A DNA stretch of 64,000 nt from Catellatospora sp. TT07R-123 (lineage in GTDB: Bacteria; Actinomycetota; Actinomycetes; Mycobacteriales; Micromonosporaceae). A program made the translations under genes and the position numbers. The stretch spans positions 3,906,001 through 3,970,000 of the forward strand of contig NZ_BNEM01000002.1 in assembly GCF_018327705.1 (NCBI RefSeq), written 5' to 3'. Below, in pieces: positions 24,838 to 33,090 of the stretch. Numbering within the stretch: the first letter of the stretch is position 1; the number at the start of each line of letters is the position of its first letter. A model generated the notes under the pieces. It was not told the origin of the DNA, searched no databases, and saw nothing but the letters and a program-made list of their open reading frames with translations.

Positions 24838-27030
24838 TTACGGCTCTGTTGCCAAATCTTTTTGAAGATCTTCTGAATCGGGTTGATCGGGCATCAGATC
24901 TGCCACTGCCATGCCATTGAGCAGGGCCAGTACAGCGTCGCCGTACTGCGCCAACTTGCGCGGGCCGATGCCCGCGATCTCCACCAGACCCGATGTGTCA
25001 GATGGACGACGCTCGGCCAGTGCGGTCAGCGTCGCGTCGGTGAACACGACGTACGCGGGCACCCGCGCCACCGCCGCCACCCGGCCGCGCCAGTCGCGCA
25101 GCCGCTCCAGCAGCGCCTCGTCCAGCGTCGACGGGCAGGTCATGCAGCGGCCGAGCTTGCGCTCCGGGCCGGTCAGCAGGCTCGCCCCGCACACCCGGCA
25201 GGTCACGATCACGGTGCGCACCCGCCGCTCGGCCGGGGCACCCGGCACCGCCGCCGCGCGCCGCGCCGACGGCACCGCCCCGCCGTCGGCCGGACCGGGC
25301 AGGAAGCGGCAGGCCCGGCGGGCGCGGCCACCCGGCGAGCGGGCCTCGCCGTAGCTCAGCCACAGCCACTGCCGTGCCCGGGTGATCCCGACGTACAGCA
25401 GGCGCCGCTCCTCCTCCAGCGCCTCCGGCGTGCGGGCGTACCCGGTGGGCAGGGTGCCCTCGACCAGGCCGACGAGGAACACCGCGTCCCACTCCAGGCC
25501 CTTGGCCGCGTGCAGGCTGGCCAGCGTCACCCCGTCGACCGTGGGCGCGTGCTGCGCGTGCTCCCGGCGCGCCAGCTCCTCGGTGAACGCGACGAGTCCG
25601 CTCTGGGCGTCCGGCTCGGGGCGGAACTCGGTCGCCAGGCGCACCAGCGCCGCCAGCGACTCCCAGCGCTCACGCGCCGCGCCTCCGGCGGGCGGCCGGT
25701 CCGGCTGCCAGCCCAGCCCGGTCAGCACCGCGCCGACCGTGCCGACCAGGTCGCCGCCGGCGTCGGAGCGGGTCGCCCCGCGCAGCGCCACCATCGCCTG
25801 GCGGATCTCGGGGCGCTCGAAGAAGCGCTCGCCGCCGCGCAGCACGTACGGCACGCCGTGCTCGGCCAGCGCCTGCTCGTACGTCTCCGACTGGGCGTTG
25901 GCGCGGAACAGCACCGCGATCTCGGCCGCGGGCGTGCCCGCCGCGATCAGCTCGGCGCACCGGCGCGCCACCGCGATCGCCTCGTTCGCCTCGTCGGGGA
26001 ACGTGCGCAGGTCCGGCTGCGGGCCGGGCGGGCGCTGGCCGATCAGGTCCAGCCGCAGCCGCGCCTCACTGCCCTTCGCCTGCCGGATCACGGCGTTGGC
26101 CAGGCCCACCACCTGCGGGGTGGACCGGTAGTCGCGCACCAGCCGCACCACGGTCGCGTCGCGGTGCGAGCGCGCGAAATCCACCAGGTACGACGAGGTC
26201 GCGCCGGTGAACGAGTAGATCGTCTGCGCGGCGTCGCCGACCACGGTCAGGTCCCGGCGGCCGCCCAGCCACGCCTCCAGCAACCGTTGCTGCAACGGGT
26301 TGACGTCCTGGTACTCGTCGACGACGAAGTGGCGGTACTGCGCGCGCACCTGCTCGGCGACGTCGGAGTGCTCCTCGATGCCCCAGCACATCGCGCGCAG
26401 CAGGTCCTCGAAGTCGATCACGCCCTGCTGGCGCTTGACCTGCTCGTACGCCTTGAACACCGCCTCGACCTGGGCGACCTCCAGCGGCACCTCGCGCCCG
26501 GCCTTCGCCGCCTCGACGGCGTACTCCCCCGGCTCCACCAGGGACGACTTGGCCCACTCGATCTCGCCGGCCAGGTCGCGGGCGGCGACGCGGTCGGCCC
26601 GCACCCCGGCGCGGCCCGCCGCCAGCGTGATCAGCCGGGCCTTGCTCTCCACCAGCTCCGGCATCTCGCGGCCGCGCAGCAGCCGGGGCGCGAAGAAGCG
26701 GAGCTGGCGCAGCGCGGCGGCGTGGAAGGTGCGCGCCTGCACCCCGCGCGCGTCCAGCGCGGCCAGGCGCTCGCGCAGCTGCGCGGCGGCCCGCGCGGTG
26801 AACGTGACCGCCAGCACATGCCGCGCCTGGACCTGCTCGGTCACCACCCGGTACGCGATCCGGTGCGTGATCGCGCGCGTCTTGCCGGTGCCCGCACCAG
26901 CCAGAATGCACACTGGACCGGCCGGGGCGACCACGGCGGCGCGCTGCTCGTCGTCCAGCCCCGCCAGCACCCGCTTCGCCCGGACCGGGGCGCTGTCGGC
27001 GGCGAGGTCTTTGGTCACACCCGGAATCAT
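24838..27030 (-). CDS. uvrD2: UvrD2 SF1A DNA helicase with tetracysteine and HRDC domain
   Basis: 730 residues from the ATG at 27030. Helicase motifs are all visible: Walker A AGAGTGKTRA (44-53), motif Ia TFTARAAAQL, motif II VVDEYQDVNP, motif III GDAAQTIYSFTGA, motif V TLASLHAAKGLEWD and motif VI LLYVGITRAR. A linker carries the tetracysteine CRVC...CMTC, and the C-terminus is an HRDC domain (EIAGIGPRKLAQYGDAVLALL, quoted in part: EIAGIGPRKLAQYG). This combination defines the mycobacterial UvrD2, a 3'-5' repair helicase. It is divergent from mycoredoxin, as in M. tuberculosis Rv3198c/Rv3198A. Longer in-frame starts reach into the mrx1 gene and are unlikely. Confidence 0.95.
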   Translation of the reverse strand: MIPGVTKDLAADSAPVRAKRVLAGLDDEQRAAVVAPAGPVCILAGAGTGKTRAITHRIAYRVVTEQVQARHVLAVTFTARAAAQLRERLAALDARGVQARTFHAAALRQLRFFAPRLLRGREMPELVESKARLITLAAGRAGVRADRVAARDLAGEIEWAKSSLVEPGEYAVEAAKAGREVPLEVAQVEAVFKAYEQVKRQQGVIDFEDLLRAMCWGIEEHSDVAEQVRAQYRHFVVDEYQDVNPLQQRLLEAWLGGRRDLTVVGDAAQTIYSFTGATSSYLVDFARSHRDATVVRLVRDYRSTPQVVGLANAVIRQAKGSEARLRLDLIGQRPPGPQPDLRTFPDEANEAIAVARRCAELIAAGTPAAEIAVLFRANAQSETYEQALAEHGVPYVLRGGERFFERPEIRQAMVALRGATRSDAGGDLVGTVGAVLTGLGWQPDRPPAGGAARERWESLAALVRLATEFRPEPDAQSGLVAFTEELARREHAQHAPTVDGVTLASLHAAKGLEWDAVFLVGLVEGTLPTGYARTPEALEEERRLLYVGITRARQWLWLSYGEARSPGGRARRACRFLPGPADGGAVPSARRAAAVPGAPAERRVRTVIVTCRVCGASLLTGPERKLGRCMTCPSTLDEALLERLRDWRGRVAAVARVPAYVVFTDATLTALAERRPSDTSGLVEIAGIGPRKLAQYGDAVLALLNGMAVADLMPDQPDSEDLQKDLATEP

Positions 27031-27100
27031 CCCAGGTCCTGTGGATGTTGTTGCGGCTAGAGTCCCTGCGGAGGCCATCTCCCCCGAACCGAGGATGACC

Positions 27101-27358
27101 ATGCTGACCATGTACTCGACCACCTGGTGTGGTTACTGCCACCGGCTGCGCACCCAGCTCGACCGCGAGGGCATCGCCTACACGGTGATCGACATCGAGC
27201 AGGACCCGAACGCCGCCGAGTACGTCATGAGCGTCAACGGCGGCAACCAGACGGTCCCGACGGTCAAGTTCAGCGACGGATCCGCCCTGACCAACCCGAG
27301 CATCATCCAGGTCAAGGACCGCCTCGCCACCCTGGCGCCGGCCGCCGACCCGGCCTGA
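27101..27358 (+). CDS. mrx1: Mycoredoxin Mrx1
   Basis: 85 residues. The glutaredoxin-fold active site is WCGYC (Cys10, Cys13), and TVPTVKF supplies the cis-Pro. It reduces mixed disulfides between proteins and mycothiol, the actinobacterial low-molecular-weight thiol. Three in-frame ATGs (27095, 27101, 27110) lie close together; GAGG at 27091 is best placed for 27101. It is divergent from uvrD2. A very long palindrome follows the stop. Confidence 0.94.
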   Translation: MLTMYSTTWCGYCHRLRTQLDREGIAYTVIDIEQDPNAAEYVMSVNGGNQTVPTVKFSDGSALTNPSIIQVKDRLATLAPAADPA

Positions 27359-27412
27359 CCGCCGACCCGCCCCGCCGACCTCACTGCGGCGAGCGCGCCC
27401 CCACTCCCGTTC

Positions 27413-27483
27413 TTCATAGACGTTGGCCTATCACATCGAGTTTTTGTAGATCCACTTCGATGTGATAGGCCAACGTCTATGAA
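27413..27483. repeat. 71-bp palindrome with perfect 27-bp arms (P4)
   Basis: The arms run 27413-27439 and 27457-27483 and match at every base; the left arm begins TTCATAGACGTTGGCC. The 17-base loop is T-rich. A-tracts follow on the right. It lies between mrx1 and the convergent small genes. It is far longer than a normal terminator stem. Confidence 0.92.
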
Positions 27484-27556
27484 AAAACAGGGCCGGCGAC
27501 CCCCTCGCGGGGCATCGGGATGTGAGCCGGGTTACGCGGCAGGCGGCCGGTCGCGG

Positions 27557-27820
27557 TCAGCTGGGCCACTTCGGGGCGTCGAGGCGGACGACCTTCACCC
27601 GCTGGCGCCCGGACCGGACCGCCCCCACCGACGCCAGCGCCCTGGCCAGTTGCAGCGCCGCCTCCAGCGTGTCCGCCTCCGCGACCTGGCGCCGCTGCTC
27701 CGGACTGGCGGTCTCGTCGCGCAGGGGCAGCTCTTCATGAACCGACGCCACCACATCCTCAGGGGCGAACGGTCGAACCTCGGTTCGGACGATCAGGTAC
27801 CGCATGCGCTGCTCCGTCAC
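27557..27820 (-). CDS. Small protein of unknown function (87 aa)
   Basis: The GTG start at 27820 overlaps the stop of the 25-codon ORF before it (GTGA). The product contains RYLIVRTEVRPFAPEDVVAS, then an acidic helix (SPEQRRQVAEADTLEAALQLARAL), then a basic end. It looks like a compact alpha/beta domain, but I recognise no family. It is the last gene of a likely operon led by the XRE/DUF5753 regulator, where a DUF397 protein would be expected; it lacks the DUF397 Trp-Lys-Ser-Ser and Cys signature. Confidence 0.6.
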   Translation of the reverse strand: MTEQRMRYLIVRTEVRPFAPEDVVASVHEELPLRDETASPEQRRQVAEADTLEAALQLARALASVGAVRSGRQRVKVVRLDAPKWPS

Positions 27821-27894
27821 TGGCTGCCGGGCGGAGGCGAAGTGGGGTCCATGGGTGGAACTTCCACGTTCGGCTGGTGCTCATGCTTGTGCAT
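27817..27894 (-). CDS. 25-residue peptide ORF coupled to the 87-aa gene
   Basis: The ORF begins with ATG at 27894 after CAGGA and encodes a His-rich start (MHKHEHQPNVEV) followed by a Pro-rich end (PPMDPTSPPPGSQ). Its stop overlaps the next start, which argues for translation. It sits between the XRE regulator and the 87-aa gene on the same strand. It could be a signal or RiPP-like peptide, or simply a coupling leader. There is no homology evidence. Confidence 0.45.
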   Translation of the reverse strand: MHKHEHQPNVEVPPMDPTSPPPGSQ

Positions 27895-27981
27895 TTCCTG
27901 AGGTGGAATCAAGCAAGACTCGACGATCGTCGGGTAGCACCGCCCGAACGGGTGACTCAGCGTAACGTTTGCGCGTTTTGA

Positions 27982-28905
27982 TCACTCAAGCCGGGACTCG
28001 AGCCACGCTCGCGATCGGACCGGATCGAGGGCCGCGTCGCGCAGCCAGTCGAACACCCGGGCGTACCGTTCCACGGCCGTACGGTCAGTGAGCACCAGCT
28101 CACGCGCAAGCGCTTCGACGGTCACCGTTTCGGGGTCGTCCGGATCGGTGAAGTGATAGATGGAAAATCCACTATACGGCACGAAGTCCGGTCCGACCGC
28201 CGCCTCGCGCGGCAGTACTCTGATCGTCACGTTAGGTAACATCGCGAGGCTCGTCAGGTGGGCGAGCTGCCCGTCGCGTACGGGTGGCGGCGCGCCCCGG
28301 CCCAGCAGCGCCTGCTCGTCGAGCACCGCCTCATAGCGGGGCGGGTCGGGCTGGCGGGTGAGCACGGTCTGGCGGGCCAGCCGCGCGGCGACCTCGGTGT
28401 CCGGCTCCTGCGCGGCGGGCGTCTCGGCCGCTGGGCCGCCGGCCGGGGCGGGGCGCTGGGCGGGCACGCCGTCGGCGCGGCCACGGGTCGGCGAGGACAG
28501 GATGCGGGTGCGGGCGTACTCGGCGGTCTGGAGCAGTCCGGGGACGATGCTCAGCGCGTACTCCCGGATGCCCGCGCTGCCCGCCTCCAGCTCGGCGTAG
28601 CCCCGCTGCCGCTGGGTCATGACCGGGTAGGCGCGCAGCCAGCCGCGGGTGTTGCCCGCGTCGCGGGTGATCGCGACGAGCTGGTCGCGGTCGCGCCCGC
28701 GCACCTGGTACAGGTCGAGCAGGTCCAGCACGTCGGCCAGGTCGGGACGGCTACGGCCGTTCTCCAGGCGCGACAGCTTCGACTTGGCCGCCCAGCCGAC
28801 CCGGTCGACGACCTGCTCGCCGGTGAGCCCGGCGACCTCGCGCAGGCGGCGCAGCTCGGCGCCCAGGCGCTGGCGGCGGACGATGGGGCTGGATCCTCGC
28901 GGCAA
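27982..28905 (-). CDS. XRE-type regulator with DUF5753 domain
   Basis: 307 residues from a TTG at 28905 with GGAGGT seven bases upstream. The N-terminal helix-turn-helix is LGAELRRLREVAGLTGEQVV plus SKLSRLENGRSRP (about residues 14-55). The rest is a DUF5753 sensor-like domain (TIRVLPREAAVGPDFVPYSG in the core). Such regulators are abundant in Streptomyces and relatives (WhiJ/BldB networks) and usually pair with a DUF397 protein. Here the partner position is taken by two unfamiliar small ORFs. Confidence 0.9.
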   Translation of the reverse strand: MPRGSSPIVRRQRLGAELRRLREVAGLTGEQVVDRVGWAAKSKLSRLENGRSRPDLADVLDLLDLYQVRGRDRDQLVAITRDAGNTRGWLRAYPVMTQRQRGYAELEAGSAGIREYALSIVPGLLQTAEYARTRILSSPTRGRADGVPAQRPAPAGGPAAETPAAQEPDTEVAARLARQTVLTRQPDPPRYEAVLDEQALLGRGAPPPVRDGQLAHLTSLAMLPNVTIRVLPREAAVGPDFVPYSGFSIYHFTDPDDPETVTVEALARELVLTDRTAVERYARVFDWLRDAALDPVRSRAWLESRLE

Positions 28906-29026
28906 GGGGAGACCTCCGTGGCGAACCAGCCCCCAGGCTAGGCTGTCCTACCCCTCCTGATCCGCCCCGACACGCGGCCTTTCACCCTTTAGCTGACGGC
29001 CCGAAGTGCGGCCGGACCCCAGGGTT

Positions 29027-29054
29027 GAAAGAGTTCTTTCGAAAGGGTACTTTC
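29027..29054. promoter_or_regulatory. Tandem palindromic operator of the ArsR-family gene
   Basis: GAAAGAGTTCTTTC (29027-29040) and GAAAGGGTACTTTC (29041-29054) abut exactly and differ at two bases. Each is a 5+5 palindrome. The pair ends five bases before the ArsR start codon, so bound repressor would block initiation. Confidence 0.75.
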
Positions 29055-29059
29055 GACGC

Positions 29060-29632
29060 ATGGGCGAAGCGCGGCATGAGATCCGGGAGATCACCGACCC
29101 CCGGATGTTGCGGGCACTGGCGCATCCGCTGCGGCTGCGGCTGCTGAACGAGCTGGCCATGCGCGGTCCGGCGACCGCGACCGAGCTGGCCGAGCAGGTG
29201 GGCGAGTCACCGTCGAACTGCTCCTGGCACCTGCGGCAGCTGGCCAGGTTCGGTTACGTCGAGGAGGCCGAGGGCGGGGTCGGCCGCAGCAGGCCCTGGC
29301 GCTGGATCCCCACGGGCCACCGCTGGGGCGACCCCGACGACTCCCCCGAGATGGTGCGGGCGGGCGAGGAGATGGGCAACGCCCTGGTCACGTTCGAACT
29401 CGCGCAGCGCAACGCCTGGGAGGCCACCCGCTCGGCCGAGCCCGCCGACTGGCAGCGCGCCGCCTACACCAACCAGTCCGTCACCTGGCTCACCGTCGAG
29501 GAGCTGGCCGAGCTCAACACGGTGATGACCGAGCTGATGAGCCGCCACCTCGACCGCATCGCCGATCCCGCCACCCGGCCCGAGGGCGCCCGACCCGTGC
29601 GCCTCATCGCCTGGGGCATCCCCTCGATCTGA
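29060..29632 (+). CDS. ArsR-family winged-helix repressor
   Basis: 190 residues from the ATG at 29060. The winged helix is clear: LRALAHPLRLRLLNELAM, then ATATELAEQVGESPSNCSWHLRQL as recognition region (ELAEQVGESPSNCSWHL). No metal-binding cysteine pair of the ArsR/SmtB type is seen. The C-terminal 90 residues form a helical extension as in the HTH_20/YlmD-like group. It starts a two-gene operon with the MFS gene 30 bp downstream. Tandem palindromes right before its start suggest autorepression. Confidence 0.9.
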   Translation: MGEARHEIREITDPRMLRALAHPLRLRLLNELAMRGPATATELAEQVGESPSNCSWHLRQLARFGYVEEAEGGVGRSRPWRWIPTGHRWGDPDDSPEMVRAGEEMGNALVTFELAQRNAWEATRSAEPADWQRAAYTNQSVTWLTVEELAELNTVMTELMSRHLDRIADPATRPEGARPVRLIAWGIPSI

Positions 29633-29662
29633 CCCGCCCCACCCCCGGAAGGAACCTCCACC

Positions 29663-30919
29663 ATGCGCGCCGTCCTGAGCCGACCCGCGTTCCGGCTGCT
29701 CTTCTGCGGCCTGCTGTTCAGCATGACCGCCGAGTCGGTGCTGCTGCTGGCGCTGGCGATCTGGGCCAAGGACCTCACCGGCTCCAACGGCATGGCGGGC
29801 GCGGCGATCCTGGCCGTGGTCGCCCCGATGGCCTTCGCCCCAGTGCTCGGCTTCGTCGTGGACCGCTTCCGGCGCCGCCCGTTCCTCGTCGCGGTGCTGC
29901 TGTGCTCGGCGGTCATGCTGACCCCGCTGTTCGCCGTGCACGAGCGCGGCGACCTGTGGATCCTGTTCAGCGTGGGCGTCGGCTACGGCCTGTCCTTCAT
30001 CATGGTCAGCGCCGCCCTCAACGGCCTCATCAAGCAGGTCGTCCCGGACGACCTGCTCGCCGAGGCCAACGGCGCGCTCCAGACGGTCAAGCAGGGCCTG
30101 CGCCTGGTCGGCCCGCTGCTGGGCGCGGGCCTCTACGGCGCCACCAGGGGATGGGGGCTGGCCGCCGTCGGCATCACCGGCTTCGTGCTGGCCGCGCTCG
30201 TGATCTCCGCGGTACGGGTGGACGAGCGGCGCCCCACGCGCACCGAGCTGCGCTGGGCCGCCGAGGTCTCGGCGGGCGTGCGCCAGCTCGTCGCCACGGC
30301 GGCGATGCGCCGGGTGCTCATCGGCGTCGTCATCGCCATCACCGTGTTCGGTTTCGGCGAGTCGGTCTTCTTCGCGTACGTGGACCAGGGCCTGCACCGG
30401 CCCCCGACGTTCCTCGGCGTGCTGATCAGCATCCAGGGCGTCGGCGGGCTGCTGGGCGGGCTGACCGCGGCGAAGGTGGTGCGGCGGTTCGGCGAGATCG
30501 GCGCCATCACGCTGGGCCTGGCCCTGTTCACGCCGTGGCAGTTCGCCGGGGTGCTGCCCCGGGTGTGGCTGGCGGTCCCGCTGGTGGTGCTGGCGGGGCT
30601 GGGGCTGCCGTACACGATCGTCGGGCTGATGACGCTGCTCCAGCGCACCACGCCCACCGAGCTGATGGGCCGCACCTCCGCCGCGATGGACGCGCTGCTC
30701 AGCGCGCCGCAGGCGCTGTCCATCGCCTTCGGTGCGGCCCTGGTGGGCCTGGTCGACTACCGCATCCTGATGACGGCCATGGGCGTGGTGATGACCGTGT
30801 CCGCCGTCTACCTGTGGGCCGGTCGCGGGCTGACGCGGCCGTCAGCGGCCGTCGAGCCAGCGGCGGATCAGGTGGCTGGCGATGGAGGAGCGGTTCGGCA
30901 GGCCGAAACTGTCGTCTGA
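29663..30919 (+). CDS. MFS transporter (12-helix, drug-efflux type)
   Basis: 418 residues with about twelve membrane helices. It belongs to the MFS_3/enterobactin-exporter-like group: FGLLFSMTAESVLLLALA-type first helix (LFCGLLFSMTAESVLLLALA) and loop motif GFVVDRFRRRPFLVAVL. GGAAGGAACC lies before the ATG. It is cotranscribed with the ArsR-like regulator, so it is an inducible exporter of unknown substrate. The last 78 bp overlap the end of convergent nudC. Confidence 0.88.
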   Translation: MRAVLSRPAFRLLFCGLLFSMTAESVLLLALAIWAKDLTGSNGMAGAAILAVVAPMAFAPVLGFVVDRFRRRPFLVAVLLCSAVMLTPLFAVHERGDLWILFSVGVGYGLSFIMVSAALNGLIKQVVPDDLLAEANGALQTVKQGLRLVGPLLGAGLYGATRGWGLAAVGITGFVLAALVISAVRVDERRPTRTELRWAAEVSAGVRQLVATAAMRRVLIGVVIAITVFGFGESVFFAYVDQGLHRPPTFLGVLISIQGVGGLLGGLTAAKVVRRFGEIGAITLGLALFTPWQFAGVLPRVWLAVPLVVLAGLGLPYTIVGLMTLLQRTTPTELMGRTSAAMDALLSAPQALSIAFGAALVGLVDYRILMTAMGVVMTVSAVYLWAGRGLTRPSAAVEPAADQVAGDGGAVRQAETVV

Positions 30920-31774
30920 GCCGTCCAGCACCGCGGCGATCTCGGTCCGGGTGAACCAGCGCGCGTCGACCAGCTCCTCCGGGTCGGTGCGGATCGGTTC
31001 GGCCGGGTCGCCCTGCACGGTGAAGCCCAGCATCAGCGAGCGGGGATACGGCCAGGGCTGGCTGCCGACGTACACCGGGTCGGCGACCGTGACGCCGCAC
31101 TCCTCGGCGACCTCGCGGATCACCGCCGACTCGGCCGACTCCCCCGCCTCGACGAACCCGGCCAGGGTCGAGTAGCGGCGCTTGTCCGCCGTCGCCCACA
31201 TGACGTTGGCGCCGAGCAGGGCGCGGCCCTGCGGCCCGGCCACCCCGTCGTGCACGATCATGATGACCGCCGGGTCCGTACGCGGGAAGTGCAGCTCGCC
31301 CTCGGCGTCGCGGCGCACCCAGCCGCCCTGCTCGACCGTGGTCGGCTGACCCGACTTGGGCGCGAACAGGTGGTCGCGGTGCCAGCCCACCAGCGCCAGC
31401 GCCTGGGTGAACAGCCCCGCGTCGCGCTCGGTCAGATCGGCACCGACTTCATACAGGTGCTTGGGCTCCGCGCCCTCGATGAGCTGCAGCAGCCCGCGCA
31501 CCGCGAAGTACGGCGTGCCGTCGGGCTCGACGCCCAGGAACAGCGGGTCCCCCGCCGGGTGCTCCCGCGTGTCCGACGACGACAGCAGCACCAGCTCGGA
31601 GCCCCGGACCAGTGCTCGATTGTCGGGACCGATGACGACGACCATGGCGCGCAGCCAGGCGTCGGCGAGCCACTGCGGATCGGCGCGCCGGAACGCGGCC
31701 CGGTCCAGGGAGGACCGGGCCAGCGCGGGCCGCTCGTTCAGTTCGGCGGCCCGCTGCTCGTGTACGTGGTTCAT
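30842..31774 (-). CDS. nudC: NudC NAD(H)/NADH pyrophosphatase (deNADding enzyme)
   Basis: 310 residues from the ATG at 31774. The Nudix box GFVEAGESAESAVIREVAEECGV (in parts: GFVEAGESAESAV, REVAEECGV) and the NADH-specific SQPWPYPRSLMLGF are intact. It hydrolyses NADH to NMNH and AMP and can remove NAD caps from RNA. The zinc-ribbon cysteines found in E. coli NudC are absent (FAPKSGQPTTVEQGGW), as I recall for the mycobacterial Rv3199c too. The start overlaps the stop of the M16 gene (ATGA), so it ends a three-gene operon. Confidence 0.93.
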   Translation of the reverse strand: MNHVHEQRAAELNERPALARSSLDRAAFRRADPQWLADAWLRAMVVVIGPDNRALVRGSELVLLSSSDTREHPAGDPLFLGVEPDGTPYFAVRGLLQLIEGAEPKHLYEVGADLTERDAGLFTQALALVGWHRDHLFAPKSGQPTTVEQGGWVRRDAEGELHFPRTDPAVIMIVHDGVAGPQGRALLGANVMWATADKRRYSTLAGFVEAGESAESAVIREVAEECGVTVADPVYVGSQPWPYPRSLMLGFTVQGDPAEPIRTDPEELVDARWFTRTEIAAVLDGSDDSFGLPNRSSIASHLIRRWLDGR

Positions 31775-33090
31775 GACCTCGACTCGACCTGCACCGGAAC
31801 GATGGCGGCCACCTCGGCCTGGATCTTCTCCGCGTCGCCGAGGATCACCGCCGCGGAGGCGGCCGGGCCCAGGTGGGTCCGCGACACCCGGCGGACGTCG
31901 TCCAGGGTCGCCGCGGCCAGCCGGGCCGAGTGCTCGGCCAGGTAGTTCAGCCGCAGCCCGAACCCGGCGTACGTGCTGGCCAGCCCGGCCAGGCCGGCCT
32001 GGGTGGACATGCCCAGTTGCAGCGTGCCCAGCGCGTACTGCCGCGCCTGCTCCAGTTCCGCCTCGCTCGGCGGCAGGCTGGCCAGGCGGCCCAGCTCGTA
32101 CAGCGTCTCGACCAGGGCCGGGCCGGTCACCTCGGTGGCGACCTCGGCCGACACCGTGAGGGTGGACCCGGCGACCGAGTGCTCGATCACCGAGTGCGGG
32201 CCGTAGGTGTAGCCCTTGTCCTCGCGGATGTTCTCCACCCAGCGCGACGAGAAGTAGCCGCCGAAGACCATGTTGGCCAGTTGCAGCGCCGCGTGGTCGG
32301 GGTGCGTGCGCCCCACCGCGGGCAGCGCGATGCGCAGCGACGACTGCACCGCCCCGGGGCGGTCGACCAGCAGCAGCGGGCCGGGCACCAGGTCCGGGAT
32401 CGCGGGCAGCTCGGCCTGCGAGCCCCGGCCGTTCCAGCCGCCCAGGCGCTTGGTCGCCAGCTCGACGACCTGCTCGGGGTCGATGTCGCCGACCAGCACC
32501 AGCGTCGCCCCGGCCGGGTGCAGCCGCTCGGCGTGCAGGGCGCGCAGGTCCTCCGGGCGCACCGCGCGCACCTCGTCGACGCTCGGGGTCTGCACCGCGT
32601 ACGGGTGCCCCGGGTAGATCCGCTTCAGCAGTGCGACCCGCGCGAGGTGCGCGGGCTGGCTCTGCGCCACCTGGATCCGGTCGGCCAGCCGCTCGGACTC
32701 GGTGTCGACCTCGCCGTCGGGGTACGCCGCGTCGTCGAGCACCTCGGCCAGCAGCTCCAGCAGCCGGTCCAGACCCGACACCAGCGAGTTGCCGCTGATG
32801 AGCAGGCGGTCGGGGTCGGTGCCCGCGCCCAGCCCGCCGCCGACGGTCTGGAGTTCGGCGGCGATCTGGACGGTGCTCTTGGTGCTGGTGCCGGAGAACA
32901 GCGTCTGGCCCAGCACGGCCGACCGGGCCAGCTCGGTCTTGGCGAACGGCACCCGCAGCCGCAGCTCCACCAGCGGCACGCTCGGGCGGCGGATGGCGAT
33001 GACGGTCAGGCCGTTGGACAGCGTGCGCTCGGCCTGCAGCGGCAGCGAGAGCGGACGGTTGGCGTCCAGTTCGGGCAGGGCGAGAGTCAC
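31771..33090 (-). CDS. M16 peptidase-like protein without zinc motif (partner subunit)
   Basis: 439 residues from the GTG at 33090, preceded by GGAGGT. It has the M16 fold but no HxxEH motif; in its place is PFAKTELARSAVLGQTLFSG. The R/Y signature of inactive M16B partners is present: FSSRWVENIREDKGYTYG. In such heterodimers this subunit supplies the substrate-binding Arg-Tyr pair while the other carries zinc. Four-base overlaps couple it to the active subunit before it and to nudC after it. Confidence 0.9.
   Translation of the reverse strand: MTLALPELDANRPLSLPLQAERTLSNGLTVIAIRRPSVPLVELRLRVPFAKTELARSAVLGQTLFSGTSTKSTVQIAAELQTVGGGLGAGTDPDRLLISGNSLVSGLDRLLELLAEVLDDAAYPDGEVDTESERLADRIQVAQSQPAHLARVALLKRIYPGHPYAVQTPSVDEVRAVRPEDLRALHAERLHPAGATLVLVGDIDPEQVVELATKRLGGWNGRGSQAELPAIPDLVPGPLLLVDRPGAVQSSLRIALPAVGRTHPDHAALQLANMVFGGYFSSRWVENIREDKGYTYGPHSVIEHSVAGSTLTVSAEVATEVTGPALVETLYELGRLASLPPSEAELEQARQYALGTLQLGMSTQAGLAGLASTYAGFGLRLNYLAEHSARLAAATLDDVRRVSRTHLGPAASAAVILGDAEKIQAEVAAIVPVQVESRS

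Noticed and set aside
28930..28952. Second IdeR-like box (AGGCTAGGCTGTCCTA)
   Set aside because: Only one half fits the iron-box consensus and neighbouring genes have no iron link.
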